A stretch of DNA of 27,387 nt, taken from Chromera velia. Its lineage: Eukaryota > Sar > Chromeraceae. Within the stretch, counting starts at the first letter, position 1, and every line of letters starts with the position of its first letter. Positions 1-10,311 of the stretch are shown in pieces. The position numbers and the translations under genes are program-made. The notes under the pieces are model-generated. The model was not told the DNA's origin. It was given only the letters and a program-made list of their open reading frames with translations, and ran no database searches. The stretch is from NCBI GenBank assembly GCA_018398765.1, contig JAHBMJ010003043.1, forward strand, positions 22,501-49,887, written 5' to 3'.

Positions 1-32
1 TTCAGGTCCCCAGTCCAAAATTCGGGGCTCAG

Positions 33-3000
33 ATGGGGAGGGCTCACTCGATCGTTGATGTAGACGGGGATGGATCTGTGGAGAGCACAGATCAAGAAGG
101 GGGAAGGCGAAATGGAGATCCCTCTTCCTTGGGATTTTGGGATGTCGAGAAGTACAGAAAAACGGAGGAGAGAGGCAGTAACTCTGGCACTTCCATTTCC
201 AACCCCACTCCTCCTCCTCTTGCCAAACCCGCAGCCAGTCGGCCGAAAACGAACCCATGCACCCAGGTGAGTGCACGACGACCGGCCCCGACCCCGAGTG
301 GTCGCAGTGCGTATGCCGATTTGGACGGAGAGGGGGCAATTGACGACACCCCCCCCCCTCCTGCACGAGCTACACGTGCTTCTGCTTCGAACGAGACTCC
401 AACTGCGAATTTCGATTTTGACTTCCGGACCCCAGGGGCCGGTGCTCCCTCCAGTGCCACAGAGTCAAATCGGGACTTTTACTCCCCCGATCCCCCTCCG
501 TCTCGAGACCCGTCTCTCCCTCCATCCCATCATTCCGCTTCACCCACACGAACTGCGATTCACTCTGCCCGCCCGTCCCCCACCCGCTCACCGTCGATTG
601 CCCCTGACAATCGCCGTACCCCTCAGCCAGACACTACGCCAGTCGCCTCTCAAGGCTCCCGTCCTTCGCCCCCTCATCCGTCAAAGGGCCAAGCGCACTT
701 CTTTCAGAATACGATCAGCAGTATACTGAAGGGAGGGATGGGAGGGGGGAGATCTCAGAGGGAATCAGGTGGTGTCAATCACAAGGGGCAGGGCAGAGCA
801 TCTAACGATGCGGCGGGGCGAAATCCACGGAATCCCCCCATCCCCCCACCACCACTCCCACGGCTGCAGAGCGGCTCCCCCCGCCGGCAACAACAACCTG
901 CTGCCGTCCTGCCGGAAGTGGAGCCTCCTTCCTCGATGACGCCACATGCTGATGGGTACGCAGGTGACACCACAGTGCGTTCTTGTCATACAAGTTCTTC
1001 GGTGGTAGAGATCGAAGACGATTCAGAAAGTGAGGCGTCACCAGTCGCAGCTCCCATTTCCAACCCAATGGAGATGCTGAAACAAATGATGCACGTGCCG
1101 CCAGAGAAGGCAGCTCTTCCCCCTCCTGCCTTTCCTCCCTCCAGCAGCGGTGGAGCCCCCCACAGGAGAGAGACAGAAACATCAGCAGCAGAGCGAAGAG
1201 ACGGTGCCGAATTTCACTCCTCCTCGGCCTCCTCCAGTGCCTGCATCAACCCCCCTCCCTCAGTTTCTCGTCTTCCTGAAGAGAATTCCCTGCACTCCCG
1301 TCCCTTCACGAATCTTCTTACAGGCTCGGCCACAGCTACTCCACCAGCAACAGCAGCAGATGAGACTGTCGCCCCTCCAGCAGTTGATCCATCTTCCCTG
1401 CCTTCCTCCAAAAGCAACCTTGGCAGAGGCAACACACAGCAGAGGTGTTTCCTCCCAGAACAACCGCGCACAGATCCGACCCCTGCGCCGTCTTCTTCTC
1501 GCAATTCCCTTTCAGAAGAAAGACAAAAAGCGGTCGAGACGAAAACCCCCGTTGTTCCAACTCCACCCCCCGACCCTGCTTCCAACATAAGGCCTCACAT
1601 AGGCCTCCCCGAGCCGACCCCTGTGCTGCCCCCTCGAACTCCCGTGCGTCTTCCAGAGCCGACCCCTGTGCCTTCATCATCTCGAACCCCCATTGCCGAA
1701 GAGAAACCGAAAATGATCGAGGCGACTACCCCAGTACAAACAAATCTGCCCAACGGCCCCCCTCCATCGAGGGGCCCGATGGGTCTTCCGGAAAATTCGT
1801 CTCACAGACTCCCTGAGGCTCGAGTCTGCGCCCCGAGTCGCCCCCCTCCATCTCTCCCTGATTGTTCTCGAAACGTCCCTGCTTCTTCTTCTTCTTCATC
1901 TTCCTCGTTTGCAGAGTCGAATCACCCCAGCTCGCGTGATGTCGAGTATCCTTCCGCCCTCCCCACTGTCTCTCCCGTGTCTTCAGTTTCTCCCTCCTCC
2001 TCTGCCCCCGGCCCCCCTTATGTTGTCCGACAAGAAGAAAACGCGCCCAACTCGACGCACACCTCCGCCGCCGCCACGGCCCCCCCGCCCCCCCCCGGTT
2101 TCTCACCAAAGAGACCACCGGAAAAGGAATTCGCACCCAAAGCAATGGGATCTCCCAGAGGGGCAGCGGTAGACGGAAAACCAGAAGCAGCAACAGGGCA
2201 CTCGACTGATGCTGTTGCTGTCCAGGCAAAAGCAGAGGGAGCGAGATTGAAAGAAAAAACTGGGGACACGCCTTGCGGGGGTAAGAAAGACGCTGCAGTA
2301 GGGGGAGGGGGGGTTTCACGAAGGATTCTCTCGGACATATTCCGGCGGCAACCCCAGCCGCCAGCAGTCAGGAAGGAAACTAAGGAGCAAACCCCCATGC
2401 AAGAAGACCCAGTCAAACAGAAAGAAAAAGAAAAAGAGAGCGGACATTCAGAGGCCCAGGGAGGGACACGAGGGTCGAAAGGACGTTCCAAGAAGGAGAA
2501 ACAACGCAGCAAGACGGCCGAAGCCTCTGTCACTGTTCATCCCACCCCAGAAGCTCAACAACAGCCGCAGCAGACTTCTTCCAAAAAGAAGCGAGGAGAA
2601 GGGAGTGCGGGAGGAGAACGGGAAAAGGAGAGGCGGTCTACAGAGTCAAACTGTGAGCCTACATCCACTAAGGTCTCTGAAGCATCTCCCAAGGATGTCC
2701 ATGGGCACCGAGCCCCATCACCACCCCCACAGCCTCAACAACCGCAGCAGAAGACGACGTCCGGAGGGACACAGGGCCGCCCCTCCCTGACGCAGCTCTC
2801 CCAGAGCTCCAAATCCCAAGCCGCCTCAGTTGAGGTGCGACAGGATGAGAAGGAGCAGGAGACAAAAACGGTCTCTGTATGGATGCGCAAGGGCAAAGGA
2901 GACGCATCGAAGGAGAAGGAGAAAGAGAAAGTATCGACGCGAGGGGTGACCGCCGGGGCCGATGAGGAGGAAAACACCCGTCCTCGCCCACACCAGCAGC

Positions 3001-3446
3001 CTCGTGGTGGAAATGCTGGTCAGCCCCGACCGCAGCCCCAGATAACGCCAAAGGCTAATTGCTCTTCTTCTTCCACCCCTCACTCTTCTGCTGCTGCCGC
3101 ACCGTCGCACAAGGCCCCTCCTGTCACTGTTGGGAAGACAGTCGCTGCGGATTCATTCTCCCATCAGAACCACACACATGCCCACACCGCGGCAGAGAGA
3201 GGGAATGGAGGTCTTGGACGAAACGCAGCCTCCACCCCAGCCTCCCCGGCCCCGACTTCTAAACCAACGCACACCGCTCCGCCTCGAGAGAAGAGTGACT
3301 GCACGAAGACTGAAACGGACACCCATCCGGAGACGCCTCAAGCTCGCCAGCAGCGGCCTGCAGGTGCTTCACGTCTGTTCGGATCCGCATTGTTCGGCCT
3401 TGGACGCAAATCTGCGTCGGCAGCAGTCAGTGGGAAGCAATCGTGA
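33..3446 (+). CDS. Large disordered Pro/Ser-rich protein, possibly 5'-partial
   Basis: A continuous 1137-codon frame ends in TGA (3444-3446). The frame is also open upstream of the ATG at 33 to the window edge, so this may be the last exon or 3' part of a longer gene. No catalytic domain, membrane segment or signal peptide is visible. Residues 1-50 contain an acidic VDVDGDG stretch. Residues 50-730 are Pro/Ser/Thr rich. Residues 740-1000 are rich in Lys, Glu and Gln with charged runs. The tail is Ser/Thr/Pro rich and ends in an RLFGSALFGLGRK segment. Around residues 480-600 a unit LPEPTPV...RTP recurs, and its DNA repeats exactly as a 16-mer at 1611-1626 and 1656-1671. A near-perfect splice donor (CAG|GTGAGT) sits at 264-272, so an intron cannot be excluded. 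All roughly 54 Gln codons are CAA/CAG. The function is unknown; scaffold-like or nuclear roles would be guesses. Confidence 0.7.
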   Translation: MGRAHSIVDVDGDGSVESTDQEGGRRNGDPSSLGFWDVEKYRKTEERGSNSGTSISNPTPPPLAKPAASRPKTNPCTQVSARRPAPTPSGRSAYADLDGEGAIDDTPPPPARATRASASNETPTANFDFDFRTPGAGAPSSATESNRDFYSPDPPPSRDPSLPPSHHSASPTRTAIHSARPSPTRSPSIAPDNRRTPQPDTTPVASQGSRPSPPHPSKGQAHFFQNTISSILKGGMGGGRSQRESGGVNHKGQGRASNDAAGRNPRNPPIPPPPLPRLQSGSPRRQQQPAAVLPEVEPPSSMTPHADGYAGDTTVRSCHTSSSVVEIEDDSESEASPVAAPISNPMEMLKQMMHVPPEKAALPPPAFPPSSSGGAPHRRETETSAAERRDGAEFHSSSASSSACINPPPSVSRLPEENSLHSRPFTNLLTGSATATPPATAADETVAPPAVDPSSLPSSKSNLGRGNTQQRCFLPEQPRTDPTPAPSSSRNSLSEERQKAVETKTPVVPTPPPDPASNIRPHIGLPEPTPVLPPRTPVRLPEPTPVPSSSRTPIAEEKPKMIEATTPVQTNLPNGPPPSRGPMGLPENSSHRLPEARVCAPSRPPPSLPDCSRNVPASSSSSSSSFAESNHPSSRDVEYPSALPTVSPVSSVSPSSSAPGPPYVVRQEENAPNSTHTSAAATAPPPPPGFSPKRPPEKEFAPKAMGSPRGAAVDGKPEAATGHSTDAVAVQAKAEGARLKEKTGDTPCGGKKDAAVGGGGVSRRILSDIFRRQPQPPAVRKETKEQTPMQEDPVKQKEKEKESGHSEAQGGTRGSKGRSKKEKQRSKTAEASVTVHPTPEAQQQPQQTSSKKKRGEGSAGGEREKERRSTESNCEPTSTKVSEASPKDVHGHRAPSPPPQPQQPQQKTTSGGTQGRPSLTQLSQSSKSQAASVEVRQDEKEQETKTVSVWMRKGKGDASKEKEKEKVSTRGVTAGADEEENTRPRPHQQPRGGNAGQPRPQPQITPKANCSSSSTPHSSAAAAPSHKAPPVTVGKTVAADSFSHQNHTHAHTAAERGNGGLGRNAASTPASPAPTSKPTHTAPPREKSDCTKTETDTHPETPQARQQRPAGASRLFGSALFGLGRKSASAAVSGKQS

Positions 3447-3936
3447 GCAGTTTGATATATCAGGCTGAGGGCGGAAAGACGTAATTCAGGTGCCACTATA
3501 CATATGTCAGCAGACCAATCGGCAAATCGACCAAGTCTTGGAGATTGATCTAATGAGCCCTGTCACTGAATATCTCAATATGGTTTTCAATTGCTTTGTA
3601 AACTTTTACTATAGATTGCTTAATCACTGTTATTTTCTCTAGTGTTTTTTAAAGCATATATAGTTTGAAAAGTTACTAAGAAAAGTTACCGTTCAAAAGT
3701 GAATTCAAGTTCTAGCTAGAATAAATTTTTATTGGATTTCCCGTTTGTATACGATCTTAAATGTAAGTTTTAACTTGATTGTTTGTCTAGTTGTTTGTTT
3801 TTTATTTTGAAAGCTAGCCTAAACTAGCCCTCTAGCTAGTAGCCCTAGAACTAACCCAAAAAATGCAAAAAAAAAAACTTTAAAGTAAATTATTATTTTA
3901 AAATACCGTATAATTTTTTTTGTTTTTGAGTGGGTT
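3447..3936. other. AT-rich intergenic region
   Basis: No ORF of note is present. The stretch is clearly more AT-rich than the flanking genes and is dense in CTAG/AGCTAG motifs (for example 3712-3720 and 3820-3855). It contains A and T homopolymer runs near 3868-3880 and 3913-3921. The first part must hold the 3' end of the disordered-protein gene. I see no convincing polyadenylation signal that I can tie to it. Confidence 0.6.
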
Positions 3937-3960
3937 TGATTGATTGATTGATTGATTGAT
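3937..3960 (-). repeat. (TGAT)6 tail at the LINE 3' end
   Basis: Six perfect TGAT units (ATCA on the element's sense strand) mark the sharp switch from AT-rich intergenic DNA to the GC-rich 3' UTR of the minus-strand LINE. Many non-LTR elements end in a short tandem repeat instead of poly(A), so this is read as the element's 3' terminus. Confidence 0.7.
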
Positions 3961-4111
3961 ATGTTCCGCCCTAGGGCCTTCCCGCTATGTCTGTCTGTCG
4001 CCAGAACTAGCAGGGCGGGGCGTTCCCCAGCCTAAGCTGAGGTATCAGACCCCGCCCTCGGGGCCCGCCAGAGTCTGTTACCCTGGCCGCTGCTCCATGA
4101 TTATTCGTTGT
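3961..4111 (-). other. LINE 3' untranslated region with terminal hairpin
   Basis: This is a GC-rich non-coding stretch between the TGA at 4112-4114 and the tetranucleotide tail. A perfect palindrome GCCCTAGGGC lies at 3968-3977, seven bases before the tail. In stringent-type LINEs a 3' stem-loop followed by short repeats is the template-recognition site for the RT. Assigning that role here is by analogy. Confidence 0.45.
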
Positions 4112-4735
4112 TCAAGCCACGGCTCTGGATCCGCGTTGGCTTTCCAGCCTGAAAATTGATCTGAAACGGCATGTGATTTGGGCTTCCTCGCTCTTTTTGT
4201 TTGCTTTCTCAATCTTCTTCTGCGGCTCCCTCCTTCCCCACCCTAACGCTCCTTCGGTCGTCTCTAAGTTATCAATTGTCTCCTCATATTCTTTTGTTAG
4301 TCTCTCGATCGCCCGCTGCCTTCCGGTGATTCCTGCATGTCTGGCCGCCAGAGCGTCTCCCTCTATGTGTCCGTACCATCCTGGACACTCCTCAAACACC
4401 CTCCGTCTGAATGACGCCCATCCCAAAAACTCATCCACTCCGGCATGACATTCATTCAACAGAAAACAGAAAAGCGTCGAGTTGTCCCTTTTTCCCTCTT
4501 CTCTGTTGAGCCCTTCTCTTTCTGTGGCTGCCTTTCTGGCTCTTTCTTCCATCTTGCTGTCCCATTTCTCTTCTATCTTTCTGAACATCTCTGCTCTCTC
4601 TCTGTCAAAAACAGGACATTCTGTCACCAGATGGATTTCATCTTCCACCACCTCCATTCCCAACCACCCTCGACAGAACTGGCACATCCTTTTCTGTAAC
4701 GGCACCTTCTCTCCCCCCCTTACCGGCATTTTTCC
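4112..4735 (-). pseudogene. LINE ORF2 C-terminal segment with CCHC finger
   Basis: This continues the RT reading frame after TAG at 4736-4738, and translation could restart at the ATG at 4727-4729. Near its start it has C-x2-C (CQFC, about 4673-4684) followed by EDEIHLVTECP, giving an H-x4-C. This is the CCHC-like finger found after the RT in many LINE ORF2 proteins, where it helps bind template RNA or target DNA. The rest is charged and helical and ends at TGA 4112-4114. It is in frame with the RT segment, separated only by TGA 4796 and TAG 4736. It is therefore best seen as the tail of the same protein rather than a separate gene. Confidence 0.7.
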
Positions 4736-4795
4736 CTAAGTCGCAGCCATAGCCCTGTCTCCCACCCTACATGCTGCTCTCCTCCTGTGTTCTAA

Positions 4796-6658
4796 TCATG
4801 GTGCCACTCTCGTATAGCAAAAAGGGGCTCTCCCTATTCTTTCTCTGTCTATTCTCATTGTCGAGCCAACCTTTCTACCTGCTCTGTCTTCAAATAAAGA
4901 AAGGTAGAGATGGTTTCCGTTTGAAACCTTTCTGTGCACGTCAGCCATCATCACTCCTGTCAGTTCTGCCTTCTCCTGACTGCTCTTCTCTCTTATGTTT
5001 CTTTCTATTCTATGTGCAAACGCCTCTCTCTTCTTCTCGTCTAGCTCATTTTTTGTTCTCTTCAGCAGCCATCTCTCTATCCCGTCCACTTTCTCGTTGA
5101 CTACCTGTGTTCCTCTCTGCCCTACGCTTCCTTTTAGTCTTTCTCTTGCAAAAGGGTGCATTCCTCTGTCTGTGTAGACTGCCTGTGCACATTGTTTCAG
5201 ATGAGGGAAAAGATGAAAAGGATGTATTCCTCTCCCCCCCTCCATTTCGTTCTCTACCCCCTCTCTTAAGCATGTGAGGATTGCCTGCCCTACCGCTTCG
5301 TTTCTTCTCTCCTTTAAAGCCTTCCCTGCCCACCGGATCGTTCTGAAAGCCACTTCAAGATCGATCAGAATGAAACCTCCTTCCATCATCAGCGTGTCAC
5401 AATTCTCTTTCTTTCTCAAACGCAAAATAAACCTGACAAATCTCCTTTGCTTCTCGTCGAATTCTGCATACGCGCTATCTGGGCATGCATGGATTTCGCA
5501 TCCATACAACCATACGGCGCGCACTGTCTGTTTAAATATATTGAAGCAATCAGCGGGTGGAATCCCTCCCTCCCTTCCTATCTTCCCCATCAGTCCCTGC
5601 ATGCATCTCTCTGCTTTGATTGACCGCGCTTCCATCATGGTTTCTAGGTTGCAGTCGGCGGATAGGGCTAGTCCTAGGTAGGGTTGCTCTCTTGCTTCTT
5701 TCATCACTATCTCCCCCAGTCTAACTTCTTCTTTCTCTCTTGATGCGATGCGGCCAAACCGGATCAATCTCGACTTGTCAGAGAATAGAAGACGGAGAGG
5801 TTCTGCAAAGGCTACAAGGTTCAAAAGAAGAAGGTTCAACTGTCTATCTGAGGATTCGAGGAGTGTTGTGTCATCTGTAAACAGAGGGGCAAGGAAATCG
5901 ACCCACCTCCCGTTTTCTCCTGCCGGCACCTTTGGCCTCTGTTTGTCGGTCTGTCGTCTCTGTCCTCTCCTCTTTCCTACTTCCTCTGGCAAGTCATGTG
6001 TGTACATAGAGTAAAGGGAAGGGCCGCTCGGGCCTCCTTGCTTGAGTCCTTTGTCTTCCGGGTACCATATGCTCGTTCCCTTCACCTGTGCCCTCACTTT
6101 TTCCAGAGAGGCCTCAACCCATCTGATCAGACCTTCCTCCACCCCTGCCTTTCTCAATTTCTCTTTTAACTTTTTCAGCCTCACTTCGTTGAAAGCCCGT
6201 ATGAAGTCAACAAAAGCAACACTGAGCACTTCTATTCGAGCAATAACGAACAGCAAAAGAAAAATTGCATCGTATGTGCCTGTGACAGTCTTTCTCTTGC
6301 ATACGAACTGCCATGGCATCTGTCTGGCTTCCTTTTCCACCTTTGTTCTCATGATCATGTCCCCACATTTCGCATCTGCTACCACCAGGTGCACTCCCCT
6401 CCATCCCCCAATTAGTGCGAATGACTTACCCGGTTTTGGAAGGGCCGTCACCGGTAAGTCATTCCACCCTTTCGGCTACCAGCCAAAACGATATGCAACA
6501 TTAATTAACAAAATATACAAAGGTACCAGCTCAGTCGATTTTTCCATCGTTCTCAGCATTCCTGGGGCCCGGGCATTCCGTCCTTCCCAGCGGCCTTTTT
6601 GGGGTTGCCTGCTCTTTTTATTGCCTTCTTTACCCCCTTTTCCTCTGCTATGTGCCAT
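4796..6658 (-). pseudogene. LINE ORF2 reverse transcriptase segment
   Basis: RT fingers and palm motifs appear in order. TALPKPGK (about 6420-6450) precedes motif A VDFIRAFNEV (about 6180-6210), in which the catalytic Asp is kept but the usual AFD reads AFN. Motif B is GLKQGGPSGP (about 6020-6050) and motif C is LFTDDTTLL (about 5865-5890), with both Asp present. The thumb has a YLGLALS motif near 5670. An in-frame TAG at 6476-6478 splits the start (INVAYRFGW|stop|PKGWND) from the palm. The frame ends at TGA 4796-4798 and reads on into the CCHC finger. The enzyme would copy element RNA at a nicked target. As found it is not translatable as one protein. Confidence 0.85.
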
Positions 6659-7113
6659 CCTTTCTCCTTAATTGCTCTACTCACTCTCGTTTTTCTTTCT
6701 TGTTCCCTCTTTCTCTCTTCTTTCTCTTCCTTTGGCAGCTCGTACGTTTGTTTGAAACCTTCTGCTACCTACTGGGTCGTCATGCTGTCTTTTGTTTTTC
6801 TTGGTGCTGCCCTCCTATCTTTCTCACCGAGTCTCCTCCACACCTTCCAGCAGCCTCTTTCATTTATTTCGGCTTTTATGTTCTCCACTTTTCTCTTTTC
6901 TGCCTTCCGTTGCTCTCTCGTCACCGCGTTTCTCAGCGCTCTCTCTATTATGACTAACTGTTTTCTTCTCTTCTCATATGTCTGTCTCAATCTTTCTCCT
7001 TCCTGAGCTGAGGTGCTGCTCTCGTTTTCTCGTTCATCCCTCTGCTCTCTTTCTGCTTTCAGGCCTCTGATTTCCTCTCTCACTTTTCTCTCTATTCTTC
7101 TGAGTTTTCTTAT
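6572..7113 (-). pseudogene. LINE ORF2 linker between endonuclease and RT
   Basis: This is in the same frame as the endonuclease segment, from which it is separated by TAA 7114-7116, and TAG 6769-6771 interrupts it. It is highly charged and coiled-coil-like, and reaches the N-terminal RT motif (KKAIKRAGNPKKAAGKDG, about 6570-6625). That motif corresponds to the conserved 'gKapGpDgi' signature of LINE RTs. Immediately after, near 6560-6575 in a GGGCCCGGG run, the coding sense jumps to another frame, where LRTMEKSTEL continues the RT. A one-base indel in this GC run is the simplest explanation. Confidence 0.65.
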
Positions 7114-8466
7114 TTACTTTCTTCCTTCCCCTCTCAGCGCTTCTGCTGGCTCTTCTTTCCTCTCCCTTTTTCTTTCTTCTTTCTTCTCCTTCCTTGTTGC
7201 CCACATGAAGGTTTTCTCTCTGATGTGTTGGAACTTCTGGTATGCTTCGTCGAGCAAGTCTTTCTTTATTTCTTCTCCCTCTTCCATATCCATTGCTTTC
7301 TGAAAGACCTCACTCACTTTTTCCTCCTTCACTCTTTTCTGAAGCTCTTGGAGATACCTCTCCTCTCCTTCCTTTGTGAGCGTTCCCTTCCATCTTGGCT
7401 TGATTTGATCTTCTCTTTTCTCGTTTTTCTTTCTCTTTTCCCTCTTTTTTGTCTTTCTTCGCCTATCTTTTCTTCTTTTCTTTTTGTTCTGTTCTTGGTT
7501 GGCTTCGTTCTCTTCCTCGTTTCCTCTTCCCTCGCCGCTCTCATTCTCTCTTTCTTCCTCCCTCAGGACTAATCTAAGAGCTGAATGGTCTGACCGAGCT
7601 GAGCACACACAAAATACAGAAAAAAGAAGAACAGATGGCAGAGACATAGGAGAAATGCATGCATAGTCGATCAGGGACCTCCCTCTGTCTCCTCCCCTGT
7701 CGAAGGTAAACGATCCATCGAAGTTGAAAGCTACCTTCTCCCCCCCCTCTTCGACCGCACACCGCCTCAGTCCATTCAGAGGAACAATGCCCACCATCTC
7801 ACAAAAACGAATAAGAGCCCTTCCCTTCGTGTTCTCCGTCTCGTCTTCAGACTCCCTCTCCAGTCTGAAAACTTCCTCTCTCCCGCCTGTTTGTGCCCAC
7901 TCTTCCCCTTCTCCCCCTCCCTTCCCTATCCAGACTATCAGAGGAGTTTTCTTTCCAGTGCAGGCGTTGAAGTCCCCCATCATGCAGACTTCTGAGAACC
8001 TGCTCTCTCCTTTTCTTTCTCTCTCTGCTCTTTTCTCTTCGATTCTCTCTGCCAAATTGTTGAGGTGTGTCTCATCTGCGTAGTTCAACTCTTCATGGGG
8101 GTCATACAAGCTAACAAAGAGCGGGAAGCCTGGTGCTTCTGCAAATACCACTATCTCCGTTGCTCTTTCTGTCGTAAAGCCCAGCTCTCTTGCCTTTCTG
8201 CTCATCAATACCATCACCCCCTCTATCGTCGTCACTTCTTTTCCCTCCTTTACTAACGGGAAATTCGTTCCTTGCAGTCTTCCTCCATTCACACTGCACA
8301 CTGTCCTCTCTGTTCTAGTTTTATTCATAAAGAGGATGTCGGCTCCTTTCGTTTCTTCTGTAAAAAGCGGGCTTTGTACCAAATTCTCCGTTCTTTCCCT
8401 TACGTTCAGAGCCCACATCTCTACTCCTTTGTCTTTCTTGTTTTGTTTACTCTTCCTGTTCATCAT
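7114..8466 (-). pseudogene. LINE ORF2 APE-like endonuclease segment
   Basis: Starting at adjacent ATGs (8466 and 8463, reading MMNRKSK), the frame has the exonuclease/endonuclease/phosphatase fold signatures. These are MWALNVRE, ADILFMNKTR (about 8320-8348), GDFNACTG (about 7955-7975), LIDYACIS (7657-7675) and SDHSALRL (about 7577-7593). These correspond to the catalytic Asn, the Glu of NETR, the GDFNA Asp/Asn, the IDY/Asp and the terminal SDH histidine pair. The Glu is replaced by Lys (AAA at 8320-8322), a one-base change expected to abolish metal binding and nicking. After the SDH motif comes a Lys/Arg/Glu-rich tail to TAA 7114. The frame is also open upstream through the microsatellite to 9255, so the ATG choice is inferred. 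Confidence 0.8.
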
Positions 8467-8487
8467 GGGAGAAAACAAAAAAGAAAA

Positions 8488-8912
8488 GGAAGAAGAGGAA
8501 GACGAAGAAGAGGAAGAAGAAGAAGAAAAAGAAGAAGAAGAAGAAGAAGACGAAGACGAAGACGAAGACGAAGACGAAGACGAAGACGAGGATGAAGACG
8601 AAGACGAAGACGAAGACGAAGAAGAAGAAGAAGAAGAAGAAGAAGAAGAAGAAGAAGAAAAAGAAGAAGAAGAAGAAGCAGAAGAAGAAGAAGAAAAACA
8701 AGAAGAAGAAGAAGAAGAAGAAGAAGAAGAAGAAGAAGAAAAAGAAGAAAAAGAAGAAAAAGAAGAAAAAGAAGAAGAAGAAGAAGATAAAGAAGAAGAG
8801 GGAATAGGAGGAGGAGAAGAAGAGGAGGAGGAGGAGGAGGAAGAAGAAGAAGAAGAAGAAGAAGAAGAAGAAGAAGAAAAAGAAGAAGAAGAAGAAGAAG
8901 AAGAAGAAGAAA
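8488..8912. repeat. ~425-bp GAA/GAC trinucleotide microsatellite
   Basis: On the plus strand this is nearly uninterrupted purine: GAA triplets with a central (GAAGAC)n hexamer block at about 8545-8618, plus AAA, GAG and rare GCA/CAA interruptions. It lies just upstream of the LINE endonuclease ATGs. On the LINE strand it reads as poly-Ser in the ORF2 frame. On the other strand it opens a 244-codon Glu/Asp-rich frame (8336-9070), which I regard as a by-product of the repeat. Confidence 0.95.
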
Positions 8913-9255
8913 TCTCCCGGCGGTTTGGCCTCTTCCCACCCCTCCCTCCCTGTTCTTTCCCACCCTCTTTCTTTCCCCCGCCAGTGCCAGGGAAAGAGGA
9001 ACAAAAAGCAAGAGACTCAGAGGAAAAAGAAAAACAAGAAGAAGACGCAGAAGAAGTGGTGAAGCTGTAAGGAGACGGACCTGGTGGGGGATAACGAGGC
9101 AAAGAAGCTCGAACGGAACAGGAAAGAGAAGAACATACACATGAACACATGTTGGCACGTATTAAATTTTGTTCATCTTTGTAAATTAAACTATTCTCCT
9201 TCTCTGACGAGCCTTCGATTTCTGAGGAGAAAGAGAAGCCAAACCGGGATCCGTC

Positions 9256-10311
9256 TTACTTGGGTGTGTTGATTGAGAATGGATGTATGCTGCAGAAACA
9301 TCTGGGATGCTCGAGGGTGTTTTCTGGTTCTTTTTCTCTGGTAGGGCCACAATCTACATCCCAGAGGTCTAACTGAAAGGGAACAAAATCGCTTTTTTCT
9401 TCTTTGTCCTCCCCTGGACTCTCCTTCCCTCCTGTCCTTCTTCCCAACAAAAATCCTCCACCTTTTCTCACTTGGTTTCTCTTCGTCTCCCCTGCGGGTG
9501 GATTGGTCCTTTCTCTGTTCGGAGTTGCCCCGTCCTTCTCTGTGCACTCGCCTTCACATCGCTCTGCACGCAAAGGAGGGCACAAGGGGAGGGGAGCACA
9601 CTGGTCTACATCTTTTTTCAGTGAGTGTGAAAGAGAGTTGGAGGGTAACGAGGAACGTGGCCGAGGCTCGTCTAATCGATACACCTGTATAGGGACTGCC
9701 CCTCGCGAAGCAGTCCCGCTCCCCCCCCTTTGCATCAGCTCGGGATCTCCAGTGAGCTTCTCCTCCCTGCACTTAGGCCGGCTAAGCCAATTTGCAGAGG
9801 AAAAAGAGTCTCGACTGTTCGGAGCGGAAGAGTAAAAATTTTTACACAATTTTTTTGAAAGAGTGTGCAACTCGTTGGGGGCTCCACAGGTGGTCTCATG
9901 ATTTGGCGTGCCTCCTTCCATCTCCTCCCCTTCCTCAGTCAGCACCCAAAACTTGTTCCTTCTCAAAACGTCGGACTCAGATGGAGCCTTCCTGGCATGC
10001 TCTCTCTTTGCCTTCCGTCTCTCGATTTTTCTCAGTTCTTCCCCGAGCCCCATCTTTTCTACCCTCTCTATCGTGTCTCTCACTGTCCACTCGGTCATCT
10101 CTGCCTCTAACAACTTCACCCTTCTCTTCAACATTTCCTTTGCTTCTATCACCCTTTCTATTCTCTTTCTGAGCTCTTCTATCGATCTCTTTTCTTCCTC
10201 AATCAACGTTTCTTGCTCGTCTTCCCTTGAGAGCCTTCTTCTAGGGGGAGGCCGGCTCCCGACCTCTCTCTTTCTTCCTCCCCCCTTCTCCTCCTTCAAC
10301 TGCCAACCCCG
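9256..10311 (-). pseudogene. LINE second coiled-coil segment (ORF1 extension)
   Basis: It is in frame with the upstream ORF1 segment, from which it is separated only by TAA 10312-10314, and with the downstream ORF2 frame beyond TAA 9256-9258. Roughly the first 120 codons are strongly charged with heptad-like Glu/Leu/Arg periodicity (EEEKRSIEELRKRIERVIEA), predicting a coiled coil. The remainder is Ser/Pro/Arg rich without a recognised domain. It may be the C-terminal half of ORF1 or a separate small ORF. Being in the same frame as both neighbours, with just TAR stops, suggests the region was once less divided than it now appears. Confidence 0.5.

Noticed and set aside
8336-9070. 244-codon plus-strand Glu/Asp-rich frame
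   Set aside because: It is produced by the GAA/GAC microsatellite and overlaps the antisense of a well-supported LINE endonuclease; its unique ends are antisense of that element.
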